Program-made: the position numbers and the translations under genes
Assembly (NCBI GenBank): GCA_018136815.1
Contig: CM030937.1
Coordinates: forward strand, 2,524,555-2,588,554
DNA: 64,000 bases
Origin: Isochrysis galbana
Taxonomy: Eukaryota > Haptophyta > Isochrysidales > Isochrysidaceae
Reading direction: 5' to 3'
In this document: piece by piece, positions 42,036 through 52,912 of the stretch
Layout of the letters: each line of letters opens with the position of its first letter
Numbering within the stretch: position 1 is the first letter of the stretch
The notes under the pieces: generated by a model
What the model was told of the DNA's origin: nothing
Database searches by the model: none
Seen by the model: only the letters and a program-made list of their open reading frames with translations

Positions 42036-42356
42036 ATGGCGGAGCCCACTTGGACGCACACGGATGCTCCTGGGTTGTTTCCGATCGACCCAGTCCGCCG
42101 TGACTACGGAGACTATTCGACAGACACCACCCTCAACTACCTGACGATGAACCAACTCACGCAGCAGATTGCGACGCTGCAGGGTAGGCCGCTGGGCCCG
42201 CAGAACCAGGTGGCCGGATACGCTGGCTACAAGCCACGAGCTCCAACGCCTGCAGCTGGATATACCCGATGGCAGCCGATGGCGAGTCTTGACCGGCCGC
42301 AACCTCGCCCTGAGTTTGCGACAAAGCGAATGGCTGCAACTTACAACGGAGCCTGA
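42036..42356 (+). CDS. hypothetical protein
   Basis: ATG start, 106 residues (MAEPTWTHTDAPGLFPIDPV onward), rich in Pro, Gln, Thr and Tyr. No domain, signal peptide or membrane helix. Balanced composition and a clean ATG favour coding, but there is no comparison to support it. Confidence 0.35.
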   Translation: MAEPTWTHTDAPGLFPIDPVRRDYGDYSTDTTLNYLTMNQLTQQIATLQGRPLGPQNQVAGYAGYKPRAPTPAAGYTRWQPMASLDRPQPRPEFATKRMAATYNGA

Positions 42357-42807
42357 AAATGACTACTTGGCACAATGATGTTGACGGCTAGATGTCAATA
42401 CAACCAGCCTTCTTGCACACAATTGAAATGTCAGAAGCTCAGGTGCACCGTAGGTTTCGCGTTTCAATCCTGCAAGCAAGTATCGAGTACCCACCTTTCA
42501 TTGCATTGTGCCATACCTATGTTCTCATTTTTGTTTTGGCGTGCAAGGCGTCGACATGCACACAAAGCGGTCCTAGCTTTAAGAAAAGTTGCTGGCATAA
42601 GTTGGCGCTCATATTGTGAATAATGATGGCTCTTCCCAGGGTGCCCGGTTGCAAATGCTGCCACCCTGTCTCACCCTGCCCTCACCATATCACTGAATGT
42701 AGATGCGCTCCAAAGCCTGTAGCCCTAGTCACAGTCACAACGCTGAACAAAAAAGCTTGACGCATCGGCGCTACTCACCTATCGGGGGACACGCTATTCT
42801 TTGCGTC
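42357..42807. other. intergenic, no gene seen
   Basis: Moderately AT-rich, and no motif or repeat is recognised up to the R3 target-site duplication. Confidence 0.4.
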
Positions 42808-42825
42808 TATAATCATCTGCAAGTT

Positions 42826-43962
42826 GAAAACTATTGTTATAGTTTGACCTATGGAGCGTGCCGCGACCGCTCCCGAGCCCCAGGCGACCCTCGCCACCGC
42901 GCCCCACCTGGGACGCCCCACGCCGCCCGAGGCGGCTCGTCAGAAAGCCCTCTCAAAGCCCATCCAGCCCATCCAAACCACACCCGCGCAAGCGCGCGGG
43001 GTGGCGAGCACTGGCACCGAACAGGTTGCCACCATGGCTCTGCGTAGCATGCAGGGGGTCTTGGAGACCCCCTCCAACAGTGGGAAACCCTCCCACCCCA
43101 AGAGCACCTCATGTGGGAGGGCAGCTCAGCTGCCCTCCCCATGGTGGAAACCTCTACCATCAGTGCACCCAACATGGGAGGGCACTTCACAACCATCAAT
43201 CTCCTACGGAGAGCACCCTAAGCCTCTGTTTTCCATGTTGAGTCACTTCTCGTTTTCACCCCGCTCCTTTGGGCCACAAGAACCTACAACTCAGTGCCCT
43301 GCCTTGGGCACTCCTTCAACACTTGACTCCCTCTCCCACTCTCCCTTCCCTCTACAACCACCCAAGTAGCACGACCCCCCTCGCCCTCTGTTCAAAGCAC
43401 CAAAAATTTCAACTCAAGACTCATATTGATACACCTCTCGTTTTCACCCCACTCTTGTGGGCCACAATCACCTACAACTCAGTGCCCTGCCTTGGGCCCT
43501 CTTCCAACACTTCACTCCCTCTCCCACTCCCTCTTGGAACTACAAGCAACCCAAGAAGCACAACCCCCCTCGCCCTCTGTTTCAAGCACCAAAAATTTCG
43601 ACTTAAGACAAGAGGGAGGATATGTCTTGAGGCGGCGTCGCTGCCCATGCCTAGCGCAAGGGTATAGCGCCCCCACTCAGACATCTCCTTCCCCACAGCT
43701 CCTCTCTGAGGAGTTGCTCCTCTCCCTCCCATTAGGCCCCCTTGCCTGCGAGACCAGAACAGGATCCTGGCGTGGGGGGCTGTTTGAGTGTGGAGGGAGG
43801 GGCGCTCCAGCTAGCGCAGGTAGAAAGCTAGTGAAGAGCTGGGTGGCATAAGGGGGAAGGGTGCTTGCGCTTGCCGCGGCAGGGAGTCCTGTCTTGAGTT
43901 AGCGCTAGTTCCGTTCCTTTGCCGCGCCGCGACCCATAAAAATTTGTTAAAAATTAAAAAAT
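42826..43962 (+). mobile_element. R3 retroposon, full length
   Basis: 1137 bp flanked by an exact 18-bp target-site duplication (tataatcatctgcaagtt) at 42808-42825 and 43963-43980. It starts gaaaactattgttatagttt and ends in an A/T-rich tail (gttaaaaattaaaaaat). The 5' 160 bp recur at 29286-29445. A 172-codon frame (42851-43369) without recognised domain opens near the 5' end. Inside is a tandem duplication of about 188 bp (43248-43435 and 43436-43615). Confidence 0.88.
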
Positions 43963-44085
43963 TATAATCATCTGCAAGTTCGGGGTGGCTTAGGCTTCCG
44001 AATATCACTTTGCTGCCATGATGACATGATTGCTATTAGAGAGTTAGAGAGGTCATTTGAATTCACAGGTACAAGTACAACACTA

Positions 44086-44510
44086 CTTTCATAAGTGGGG
44101 GTCAATTGGGGCTTCGCGCCCCCCTCACTCCATTGCGGACACCCCCCGGGGTGGGCCCGTACAATCAACCTCAGCCCCTGCCCTCTGGCAGGGGCTGGGC
44201 AATCATCATCCTGACCCAGACCCTAGTGGCTAGTGGGCGCGGGCGGGCCGCGACTAGCTCTCCTACGCCCATACGGGGCCTGCCCTCGAGCTGACTTCCC
44301 CCCCTTCCCTGGTCGCCAGGCATACAAAGGCCGCTGGGCGGCTTCCATGGCCAGCGTGGCAAGCGTGGGAGAGGCAGGGGGGGGCCAGGGGCTGAGCCCC
44401 AGCCTCCAGTGCCAGTGCCCCCTGAGCTGCCCTCTTGGAGCCCCCAAAGGCCCTTTGAGAGCAGGCCGTGCCGCGCCGCATGGCGCATGGCGACGCGCCG
44501 CAGGGAGAGA
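44086..44510 (+). mobile_element. R2 retroposon, 5' part, split by R1
   Basis: It starts caacactactttcataagtg and shows the gcttcgcgccccc, ccccccggggtgggcccgta and ctctggcaggggctgggc blocks of R2. The copy is interrupted at 44510 by the R1 element at 44511-45264 and may continue to about 45406. Confidence 0.8.
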
Positions 44511-45264
44511 TTAATTAATTTCTTAATAGTCTCACCGCACACGCGACCGTGCAGCCTCTACTTTCTACTCACGTAGGAAACTTTCTACACCCCCACTCCC
44601 CCGGCCCTTTCCCCCCCGCCATCAGGCGACTCCCCCCGTGCACTACTAGGGGGATAGGGGAAAAGGGCTTAGATATGGTCGGTGGCCCGCGCCCCCCCCC
44701 GGCGATCCGTTCCCCCCTTCCTCCTACGCCTACCGGGCTGGCGGCGGCCTCAGACCCGACTTATCCTGTAAACAGGTGCGGGACTTACCTATTTTCCGGT
44801 GAGCGGAGCTCTCGCTCCGCCCCCCCCCCCTTCTCCGCGCTCTCTCTCCCCTCTCCTGCAGGCACGCGCGATGGCGCGCCTGCGACAGGCCTGCAGCTGC
44901 CCCTGGCGACCCCTGGAGGCCCCTGGAGGCCAGCTCAGGGGGCAGAGGAGGCTGGGGCTGGGCCCTGGCCTCCCCTGCCTCTCCCTCGCTGGCGCTCCTG
45001 TGCCTCAGGGGTCCCCAATCTGCACCTGTCTGCCTGTCGAACAGGGGGGGAGGGGGGGTTGGAGCGATGGGCTGGCCACGACAGGCCAGGACGCGCGAGG
45101 CAGGCAAGCCTGCCAGTGAGAGAGTGGGTCAGCAGGGCATTCTGCTCCTGGCAAGCCATCAGGCGTGCCAGGAGCATGGGTGGTTCCTCCCCCATGGCAG
45201 GGGAGGAGTGGAGAGAGGGGGGGGCTCGTGCCCCCCCATGGGGCAACCAAGTATAAACTTAGTT
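44511..45264 (-). mobile_element. R1 retroposon, full length, inserted in R2
   Basis: 754 bp in minus orientation flanked by an exact 16-bp target-site duplication (gcgccgcagggagaga) at 44495-44510 and 45265-45280. All R1 landmarks are present in reverse. Its 3' terminus is more diverged, with ttaattaatttc instead of a clean A-run on the plus strand. Confidence 0.92.
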
Positions 45265-45415
45265 GCGCCGCAGGGAGAGAGGTGGAAGAGAATGGAGAGA
45301 GGGAGAGGGGGGGTTTGCAACCCCCCCCCCCCCCGATGTGGTGCGGTAAGAAACGGGCCCCGTTTACGTTAGCAAACGGGCGAAGAGGGGCGGCTGACGA
45401 CAGGAGGGGGAGAAG

Positions 45416-45863
45416 CAATGATGGTGCATCAGTACTAATATCAGTTTTTTACATCAGTATCAGCTCACCTTGAGCTGATAACTAATATCAGTTATCAGTT
45501 GTCAGCAGCTTGGAGCGGGGAGAAAACAAAACACCCAGTCCCCTGTACTTTCTACATCCAAAAAAAAGTGCAAAAAAGTTGAGTTGCACTGAAGTTGAAT
45601 GGGAGTCGAATTGGTACTCCGCACTGCGCATCGCCCACGCACAGTCACCCGAGCCACTTGACGCTCACAAATTGCTTTGATGCCGTCGTTTTGTCGTATT
45701 TATATGTGCAACAAATACACAAGCCACTGATATCAGCTGATATTCTGCTCGCTCAGGGCCTTTGAGGTGATATCAGCTGATGAGGTCCATCAGCTTATAT
45801 CAGCTATGATATCAGTGTCAGCCTCGAAGTTGGTGTCAGCTGATGAACTGATGCACCATCACT
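45416..45863. mobile_element. hAT-like MITE (MITE2)
   Basis: 448 bp flanked by a 9-bp direct repeat (ggggagaag) at 45407-45415 and 45864-45872. Terminal inverted repeats share tgatggtgcatcagt at both ends. The interior is dominated by gatatcagctgat-like sequence: several ctgatatcag and atcagctgat palindromes near both ends. No coding capacity. If the outermost base is shared, the duplication is 8 bp as in hAT elements. Confidence 0.82.
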
Positions 45864-45872
45864 GGGGAGAAG

Positions 45873-46457
45873 AAGGGAGTGGCTCAAGGCGTCCTTGTGG
45901 CAGGTATCTTGGGGCGCAGTCATTTATTTCTTCGAGGAGTGCTCGCGGCGCGAGCTGTAAGGGCCGTTCTGCTTCTCGACGAGAGGTTCCTCTCCCCCCC
46001 CCGGTGTTTTCCCCTGGTGAGTCGCCCGACGGAGGTCGGTCCGCCTCACTGGGTTTTCCCCCATTCATTGGTATAATGGGAGCCGGGGGGGTTGCGAGGG
46101 GGGAGATTTGTAGGGCACGGATGCATATGTTTATTTATGTGTCTGTGCCACCACTTCAAGGCTTGCGGGCAGGTAGGTGCGCTGAGGGGTGTCGTGTGTC
46201 GTGATAGTACCGGGCTAGTGGGAGTAATGGTACTAACGCTCAGTTGTTTTATCATACAACAGCCAAGCGATTCGTCACGGATTTCACTGACATCGAAAAT
46301 TTCGAATCGTGTTCGACCACATGTTTGGAGGCATTTCGAATGTTCGAAATTTCGACTGCAGTTCTAGCTTGTCTTTTGCTTTTGCAGCCGAGTCGTGAGT
46401 GTTCGTTCGTGGGGCGGGCATGACCATCACCATTCACCATTCATTCAATCAAGAATC
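45873..46457. other. intergenic, no gene seen
   Basis: Contains a cluster of ttcgaa-type palindromes at 46295-46360 (gaaaatttcgaatcg and gttcgaaatttcgac). No gene supported. Confidence 0.45.
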
Positions 46458-46476
46458 AAGAATCATCAGCAGATCA

Positions 46477-47221
46477 TTAAGTTTATACTTAGTTCGCCCA
46501 TGGGGGGGCACGAGCCCCTCTCTCTCCACTCCTCCCCTGCCATGGGGGAGGAACCACCCATGCTCCTGGCATGCCTGATGGCTTGCCAGGAGCCCACTGC
46601 CATGCTGACCCATTCTCTCCCTGACAGGCTCGCCTGATTCGCGCGTCCTGGCCCCTCGTGGCCAGCCCATCGCTCCAACCCCCCCTCCCCCCCTGTTCGA
46701 CAGGCAGACAGGTGCAGAGTGGGGGCCCCTGAGGCACAGGAGCGCCAGCGAGGGAGAGGCAGGGGAGGCCAGGGCCCAGCCCCAGCCTCCTCTGCCCCCT
46801 GAGCTGGCCTCCAGGGGCCTCCAGGGGTCGCCAGGGGCAGCTGCAGGCCTGTCGCAGGCGCGCCATCGCGCGTGCCTGCAGGAGAGGGGAGAGAGAGCGC
46901 GGAGAAGGGGGTGGGCGGAGCGAGAGCTCCGCTCACCGGAAAATAGGTAAGTCCCGCACCTGTTTACAGGATAAGTCGGGTCTGAGGCCGCCACCAGCCC
47001 GGTAGGCAGAGGAGGAAGGGGGGAACGGATCACCGGGGGGTGGCGCGGGCCACCGGACCATATCTAAGCCCTTCACCCCTATCCCCCTAGTAGTGCACGG
47101 GGGGAGCCGCCTGATGGCGGGGGGGAAGGGCTGGGGAAGTGGGGGTGTAGAAAGTATACTACGTGTAGGTAGTGGTTCCATTCGCCGCGAGTGCGGTAAG
47201 AATATTATGAAGTTTTTTTTA
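46477..47221 (+). mobile_element. R1 retroposon, full length
   Basis: 745 bp flanked by an exact 19-bp target-site duplication (aagaatcatcagcagatca) at 46458-46476 and 47222-47240. It starts ttaagtttatacttagttcg and ends in oligo(T) of 8 followed by aa. Its body is highly similar to the other R1 copies, so the insertion is recent. Confidence 0.95.
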
Positions 47222-47240
47222 AAGAATCATCAGCAGATCA

Positions 47241-47713
47241 ATCAACGTCAACCTCAACGAGGCGGAAGTTGGAATGTCACTACGAACTCCGAAAGTCGAA
47301 TGTTAAGATGGTGGACTGAATAATATATGAATAAGCAATAAGTTCGATCTGCAGAAGTGTGACTGTCACTGCGAACTCCGAAAGTCGAAATTGAAGATGG
47401 TGGACTGAATATAAGAAGCTTTCGAACAGTTTGCAATATGCACTGCGATAAACGATAGATGCTATACCTTCTAATAGCGCTGATCGCCCGCGCTATACGT
47501 ATTTTCAATCAACTTTCTGATTGTGAGATGCACGCATACAGGGATCATCTCACGAAGGTTGATAGAAGTAATTCAGTAGCATGGCGCATGGCGCAAACGT
47601 GTAGCATAGATTTTGCCGGCAGCGAGCCATGTGCCGATGCATACACCATGCGCCATAAGAGGAGCCAAGCTGAAGTCATAATAATCGTCAACGAGATGTG
47701 CTCACATGCTGCT
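47241..47713. repeat. intergenic with tandem duplication
   Basis: Two units spaced by about 89 bp (47273-47326 and 47362-47412) share gtcactacgaactccgaaag and gaagatggtggactgaata-type sequence. The rest shows nothing recognisable. Confidence 0.65.
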
Positions 47714-47733
47714 GAACGGCATTCGCATCCATT

Positions 47734-48573
47734 TCACTTTCTCATGGGATCGGTTGTTGGATTGGCATACTGCCGAATATGGTGGCCCCCATCGCAATCC
47801 AAGACGACACCGGTGCAATATTCAGCACGTAGCAAGAAGTCTATGGCGTTGCCCATATCCAAAGGTCGACCTACACGCTGAAGTGGGAGTGAAGCGGCCG
47901 TGTTGGCAAGCATCGCTGCCTTACGCTGCGGATCCATATTATCGAAACGTTCTGTGTCACAGAACCCCGGCGAGAGGCAATTCACACGCAGCCGTGGTCC
48001 AAACTCTAGCGCAAGTGACCTGGTGAGCCCTTCCAATGCACCGTTGACAGTGGCAAGTGGTACACAATTCAGGCCAGGGCGACGATTTAGGACACCGGCT
48101 ACGAGGACTATCGCGCCACCATCTGTGCAGATCGGCCCCAGATGTTTACAGACGAAGTAGGCCGTCCAGAACTTTGATGAGAAAAGTTGAAGTGTCCTTT
48201 CAGTGGGCAGTTCTCCGATGGGCCCATGAGGAGCAGGGCCAGCAGCAGAGCACACGATGCCATCCCACTCTCCCTGTGAGAGACGAGCAGCGAATTCGAC
48301 GACGGAGCTCTCATCGCTTGCGTCAACCACTTCCGTCTGGACGCTGCTCTCGCAGGCAGTGGGGACTGCATGCAGGATGTGCTCGCGTGCACCTGCCAAC
48401 TTCTCTGCAGAGCGACTCACAAGTAGAACGGATCCGCCGCGGCTGACGACAGCTTGCGCGGCTGCCTTACCCATTCCAGAGGAGCCCCCGACCACAATGA
48501 CCCTCGACACCGCGTTGGGTGCAGCTGACACTCCTGCCAGGAAGAGAAGTGCCGCCATCATCAGAGCGGCCAT
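47734..48573 (-). CDS. atypical short-chain dehydrogenase/reductase (SDR)
   Basis: Single exon, 279 residues, ATG at 48573. A hydrophobic leader (MAALMMAALLFLAGVSAA) suggests a signal peptide. The Rossmann motif is VIVVGGSSGMGKAAA (GxxxGxG class), followed by an Arg in LLVSRSAEK that fits NADP use, then VVDASDES and VCSAAG (NNAG position). The active-site segment reads CVPLATVNGALEGLTRSLAL where most SDRs have YxxxK, so the catalytic Tyr and Lys positions are Leu and Asn. LRVNCLSPGFCDTERF and GVVLDCDGG are normal SDR features. Probable cofactor-binding protein whose oxidoreductase activity is doubtful. Confidence 0.88.
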   Translation of the reverse strand: MAALMMAALLFLAGVSAAPNAVSRVIVVGGSSGMGKAAAQAVVSRGGSVLLVSRSAEKLAGAREHILHAVPTACESSVQTEVVDASDESSVVEFAARLSQGEWDGIVCSAAGPAPHGPIGELPTERTLQLFSSKFWTAYFVCKHLGPICTDGGAIVLVAGVLNRRPGLNCVPLATVNGALEGLTRSLALEFGPRLRVNCLSPGFCDTERFDNMDPQRKAAMLANTAASLPLQRVGRPLDMGNAIDFLLRAEYCTGVVLDCDGGHHIRQYANPTTDPMRK

Positions 48574-49184
48574 CGCCGACGGGCCAGAAACCCCGTCCTT
48601 TCTCTCTCTTTACTCTTCTAGTACTTGATGTGGAAGATCACTGAGTAAAATTATTTGTCATGTAGAACTTCAACAATTGTTCTTTCCAGTGTGTCCAGTA
48701 TTCGGGAGGTGTGGGATGTGGGATGTTGGATGTTGGGCAGAAGCCATGAAGCATGAAGGCTACCTGGATTGACTCTGCTGGGATGAAGTGCCCGCCCAAT
48801 GAGGCTGCACTGATGGTAGGAATTACTATGCTTAGAGCAGGGCTGCCATGTTGCATGTTGTCACCGCCTCCATGGTCAATGGTCAATGGGTCGCATGGCG
48901 CATAGAGAGTCCTTGATTTGGTGAATAGTGAACAGGATTAGGGCAGAGGGCAGAGGGAAGGAGAGGGAGGTAGGGCTGCATGGGCCTAGGTCTGGCTCAG
49001 AGAATAAAGAGTGAAGATGAAGAGGGAACAAGGCTCTCTTTGCATGCTGCATGCTCCCATTTTCCATTTTCGCATTTTGCATTTTCACATTTTCCGCGCG
49101 TGCGTGTGTGGCTCCTAGGAGTCCACTAGCGAGGAGTCGATCAGCAAGCAGCAAGAGCAAGAGCCCAGCTTCATCTCAATCTCG
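48574..49184. other. intergenic, no gene seen
   Basis: Contains short degenerate repeats (gaggtgtgggatgtgggatg at about 48705; cattttccattttcgcattt at about 49056). No gene supported. Confidence 0.5.
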
Positions 49185-49305
49185 GGCGAGAAGCGTTCAA
49201 TCACCACATCACCATTATCACCCACAAATGACAAATGGAAAAAAAAGCGTTCAATCACCATCACCCTCACAGATGGAAAAGCGTTCAATTGCCCATCACC
49301 GACAC
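49185..49305 (+). repeat. minisatellite R4 array
   Basis: Three units of gaagcgttcaatcacc-type sequence separated by atcacccacaa- and gatggaaaa-type sequence. Same family as 29455-29630. Confidence 0.8.
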
Positions 49306-50110
49306 CCTAGCCAAGCAGCAGAGGATGGCCGAGGCCGAGTGACTTCACTTTCGCGCTCCGGCGCGCGCGGGCGGGCTGGCCGGCCCCTCCCTCATCCCCA
49401 TCCCTCATGTATGTACGTGAAACAAAGGGCGCTGGGGCTGCTGACTGCTGAGCAATGAATGTGAGCTGCTACGCTGGGTGTAAAACTCCGATTGTACCAT
49501 CCAACACAAGAAAGAAGGGCGTCGCCCGACACCCCAACAACACCAACACTCTAAGCTAACACATTCGACACCCAGAAGCCGCCCATTGATTGGGCTAGCA
49601 GCATAGCTGCACCCCCTAAAGAAGCTGAAGAAGGCCCAAGGCCAAGGCCCAAGCAAGGGAATGGGAATGAAGGGGGAGGAAAGGGAGTGGATAGTAAGGG
49701 CATAAGATGTTGTCCTCAGCCATTCGTGGGGCGCCTTTTAGCAGCGAGGGCGGTCGCTTTCTTCAAGAATTGTTCAAATTTTCACGTGCGCACGTCGGTG
49801 ACAACGACCTTCCACACTCAACAAATTGACAGGGAGCGGGTGGCCTGTATGACATTACTTGTGGCTGAAACTACCCGCTCAGCTCTCTCCGCCCACCAAG
49901 CTCGCAGGTCTTCCCAACTCAAGTCGCCGAGATGCTGTGTAATGGGCACGCAGTGGAACATGCAATCAGGACCGAGAGGTCTGAGTCCGTCGGGTTGCGG
50001 CAGCGCAAGCGCGGGATCTGTGGCGGCGGTGGGTGCCCCCAGGGTTCCTGCCCGCCTCCGCGCCCAGAGTTCCCCCGCGGAAAGAGTGAACGCACGACGT
50101 GCACCTTCCT
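49306..50110. other. intergenic, no gene seen
   Basis: No supported gene. Contains aaggcccaaggccaaggccc at about 49632. Confidence 0.45.
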
Positions 50111-50112
50111 GG

Positions 50113-50556
50113 AAGTTGCTATGCGCACGCACGGCGCCCCCGCGGGGGGGCCGATGCACATCGCGCCGTGCCCATGCACGGCGTGCACAATGTGATTGCA
50201 AGTCATCACACGTGCTGCGTAAAGAAACATCTCTTATATTGCACGTTTACGTAGTTGTGGGCCTTAGAGGGTACGCAGAGGGAAACAGTTGGCATGCGCA
50301 CGCACGGCGTCTCCGCGGGGGGACCGATGCACATCGCGCCGTGCCCATGCACGGCGTGCACAATGTGATTGCAAGTCATCACAGGTGCTCCGTGAGAAAT
50401 AACTCTTAAACTGCATGTTTATGTATAGTTGTCGGCCTTAGACTTAGATGAAACGCAGAGGAAAAGCGTTGGCATGCGCACGCACGGCGTCCCCGCGGGG
50501 GAACATGCACCGCGGGGAAAAGCAGAGAAAAAAGTTGTTATGCCCACGCACGGCTA
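50113..50556 (+). repeat. tandem repeat of about 176 bp with strong hairpins
   Basis: Two full units and one partial unit, each beginning gttggcatgcgcacgcacggcg. The full units contain gcgccgtgcccatgcacggcgt, which folds into an 8-bp G/C-rich hairpin, then gtgattgcaagtcatcaca. The third unit is shortened. Confidence 0.9.
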
Positions 50557-50942
50557 GTCTTTATTTAATTTTGAAATACTGCTGTATACTTAACTATGGA
50601 CATTTGATCGCTCAATTCGACTGATGCCCGACAATTGACGGAACGACACCTCCGCACCTTTGAGGGGCGTACGGTGGCGGACGGCCCGGCGGAGGGCGGT
50701 GTGGAGGCGGAGAAGGTGAGTCTGCATGTCGTGCATGTAGGACAGGTTGGGGAGGAGGGTGCACATCTCCTTCCGGCCCGCGGTGCCCAGCGTGCGGTAG
50801 ATGGCGGCGTGGACGGTATCACGTATCACCCGCGGTCTCGGGCTCGTAGTGTGCCGTTCTAGCCGGTGGGTGGGTCCGATGTAGAGCAGAGTACTCGTGG
50901 AGGTTGCGGCGGCGCTTTCTGGTCTCTCGTCGGAAGGTCGCG

Positions 50943-52912
50943 ATGGCGTGTGTGGCACTGCTGCTCGCCTCGCTCGGCCTGGCGCGCGTGCGCGTGGGCG
51001 AGCTCAAGGCGCGGGCACTGCGCTTCGGCGTGGATACATCGAGCCTCTTCGACAAGTCAGAGCTCGTCGCCGCCCTCGAGTCTCGCGCGCCAGGCCTTGC
51101 GGCTGTCGGTGCGGGCCACGCAGTGCCGCTGCTGCCGCTCGGAGCCGCCACAGGCGCGATGGGCGCGGGAGTGAGCGTCGATTCGGGCAAGACATTCTGG
51201 GGGATCAAGCTCGAGCTACCCGAGCTCGCAGCGCCTGCCAGCGCAGCTGATGTCCTCTTCGTCCTCGACTCGGCCGCCACACACTCACTGCTCTCGCAGC
51301 AGGCTGCAGACATCCTGGGAGCCAGGCCGACCGGCGCGTTGGCTACGGCGTCCACCGCATCTTCGCAAAGCATACAGGGTGGATTTGCTCAAGTATGCTC
51401 GCTTACATGCAGGGGTCATCTCGATGGGGAACGTTTGCGGTCCCCACAAGAGTACCTCGCCCTGTTTGGTCCTTGTGGTGCTCAGCGTGACTAGATGGAT
51501 AGGCAATGTATTACATAATCAACCTTTCTCCTTCACTCTTCCCAGGTGGAGCTGGGATTGCCTTTGCTTTCAGGTGGCTACGTGATTGGCCGTGGGCCGC
51601 TGCAACCCGTGGTCATGGAACTTCCTGTCGCACCCGGGCCTCATGCTCGGGCATGCGGGCTTCTTGGTCTTGATTTCCTCAATAGGGCAGATGTCGAGCT
51701 CCGGCTACGACCATTCGCACCGCTGGCCATCTTCCATCCTCCGCGTACAGCCGATGCAGTGGACGCCGTCACGGTCGGTGGCGGTGACCAAGAACTGGGT
51801 GCCATCGACCTGGCGGGCCTGGTAAGACTCCAGGGCCGCCGCATTCCACCAGTTGGTTTGCTCGCGGTGACGGTAGACCTTGCCTCGTCCTCTGCCGGTA
51901 AGTGCTCCTAGATGGGTGAAGATTCGGGCGATAGCAGTCCTTCTCGCTCAAGTCTCCTTCTTTATCTTTCGGACAGTAGAGGCGGCTACTTGGGGTGATG
52001 CTGACATACCTTGCTGAATGCATCCACGCGACGTCCTAAAGGTGCAACCTTAACATCTTCCTCCCCACTCCACATGCAGATGGTGGCAAAGCGGACGGTA
52101 AGATTGGAGCGGTGGATGCTGTGGTGAGCCGCTGGTCATTAGTGAGGATCGTGTTGTGGAAAATCTCCCGTATCTGGCTAGAAGTTAAATGTGGCTTTCC
52201 TCGTCAAAGTTTGCTTCACAGCAAGAACAGCTTTGGAAGGATCAATGCGGGCGACCGTCTCATGCACTTGGCGCTCGTAGGTGGATCTAGGCTCTTGCGT
52301 GACTGTGTGCAATTGGGCAGCGGCCGCACGTGTGGGCCTCGTGCCTGGGGACTCCCGGCTTAAGATGGGCGATCAGGTGAGACGGCATCACTCGGTGGGT
52401 TTGCCGCACGATATCTCTTCCGAAAGAAAATCAAGGCGGAGTAGGTTGCCATGGCGCCTTAGATTCGACAAATCTTCATAGCCCATCGTCTTGTGCTGTC
52501 CGAAGGTCATCGCTGGAGCGACGGGCGAAGCAGTCCGCGTATGTGAGGCTCGTCTGTCTATCTCGTGCGGTGCAATGAAGGGTCGGCTCGTTGCGGTATG
52601 CATTGCTGATCTCCCTATCTTTGGAGCTATTGGGCTGAATGGCCCGGCAATGGTGAGTATGCTACTCGCCCTAAGTCGCTTGATGAGAATGTCTTTTGAA
52701 TATCTCAGCTGGAATGTTAAGCTGGAACCTCTCGTCCCATGCACGTGCGCCATACGCGTGTGCTCCACATGCCAAGCCTCGCGTCACACGATCAATTCCC
52801 ACGCATGGCACAGGTCCTTGGACTGGATGCTCTAGCTCCAAACTCCGCGAAAGAGAAGGGGTCTCGGGTCGTTCTCTCGGCTGCCGCTGATGCCGTGTGG
52901 GTGGAGGAGTAG
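50943..52912 (+). CDS. aspartyl-protease-like protein with SAP-like N-terminus
   Basis: Exons I can join: 50943-51392, 51546-51897, 52080-52123, one or more in 52200-52376, 52506-52652 and 52814-52912, with GT-AG introns. The N-terminus is a signal anchor (MACVALLLASLGLARV) followed by a SAP/ARMET-C-like helix pair (GELKARALRFGVDTSSLFDK, SELVAALE). The protease-like part has LFVLDSAATHSLLS in place of the usual D-T-G-A and a C-terminal GLLGLDFLNRADVEL. The last exons add IADLPIFGAIGL, GPAM and VLGLDALA, like a second copy of the same fold. A PDZ-like piece (VPGDSRLKMGDQ) may bridge them. Probable membrane or lumenal pepsin-like fold; DSA instead of DTG makes proteolysis uncertain. Confidence 0.75.
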
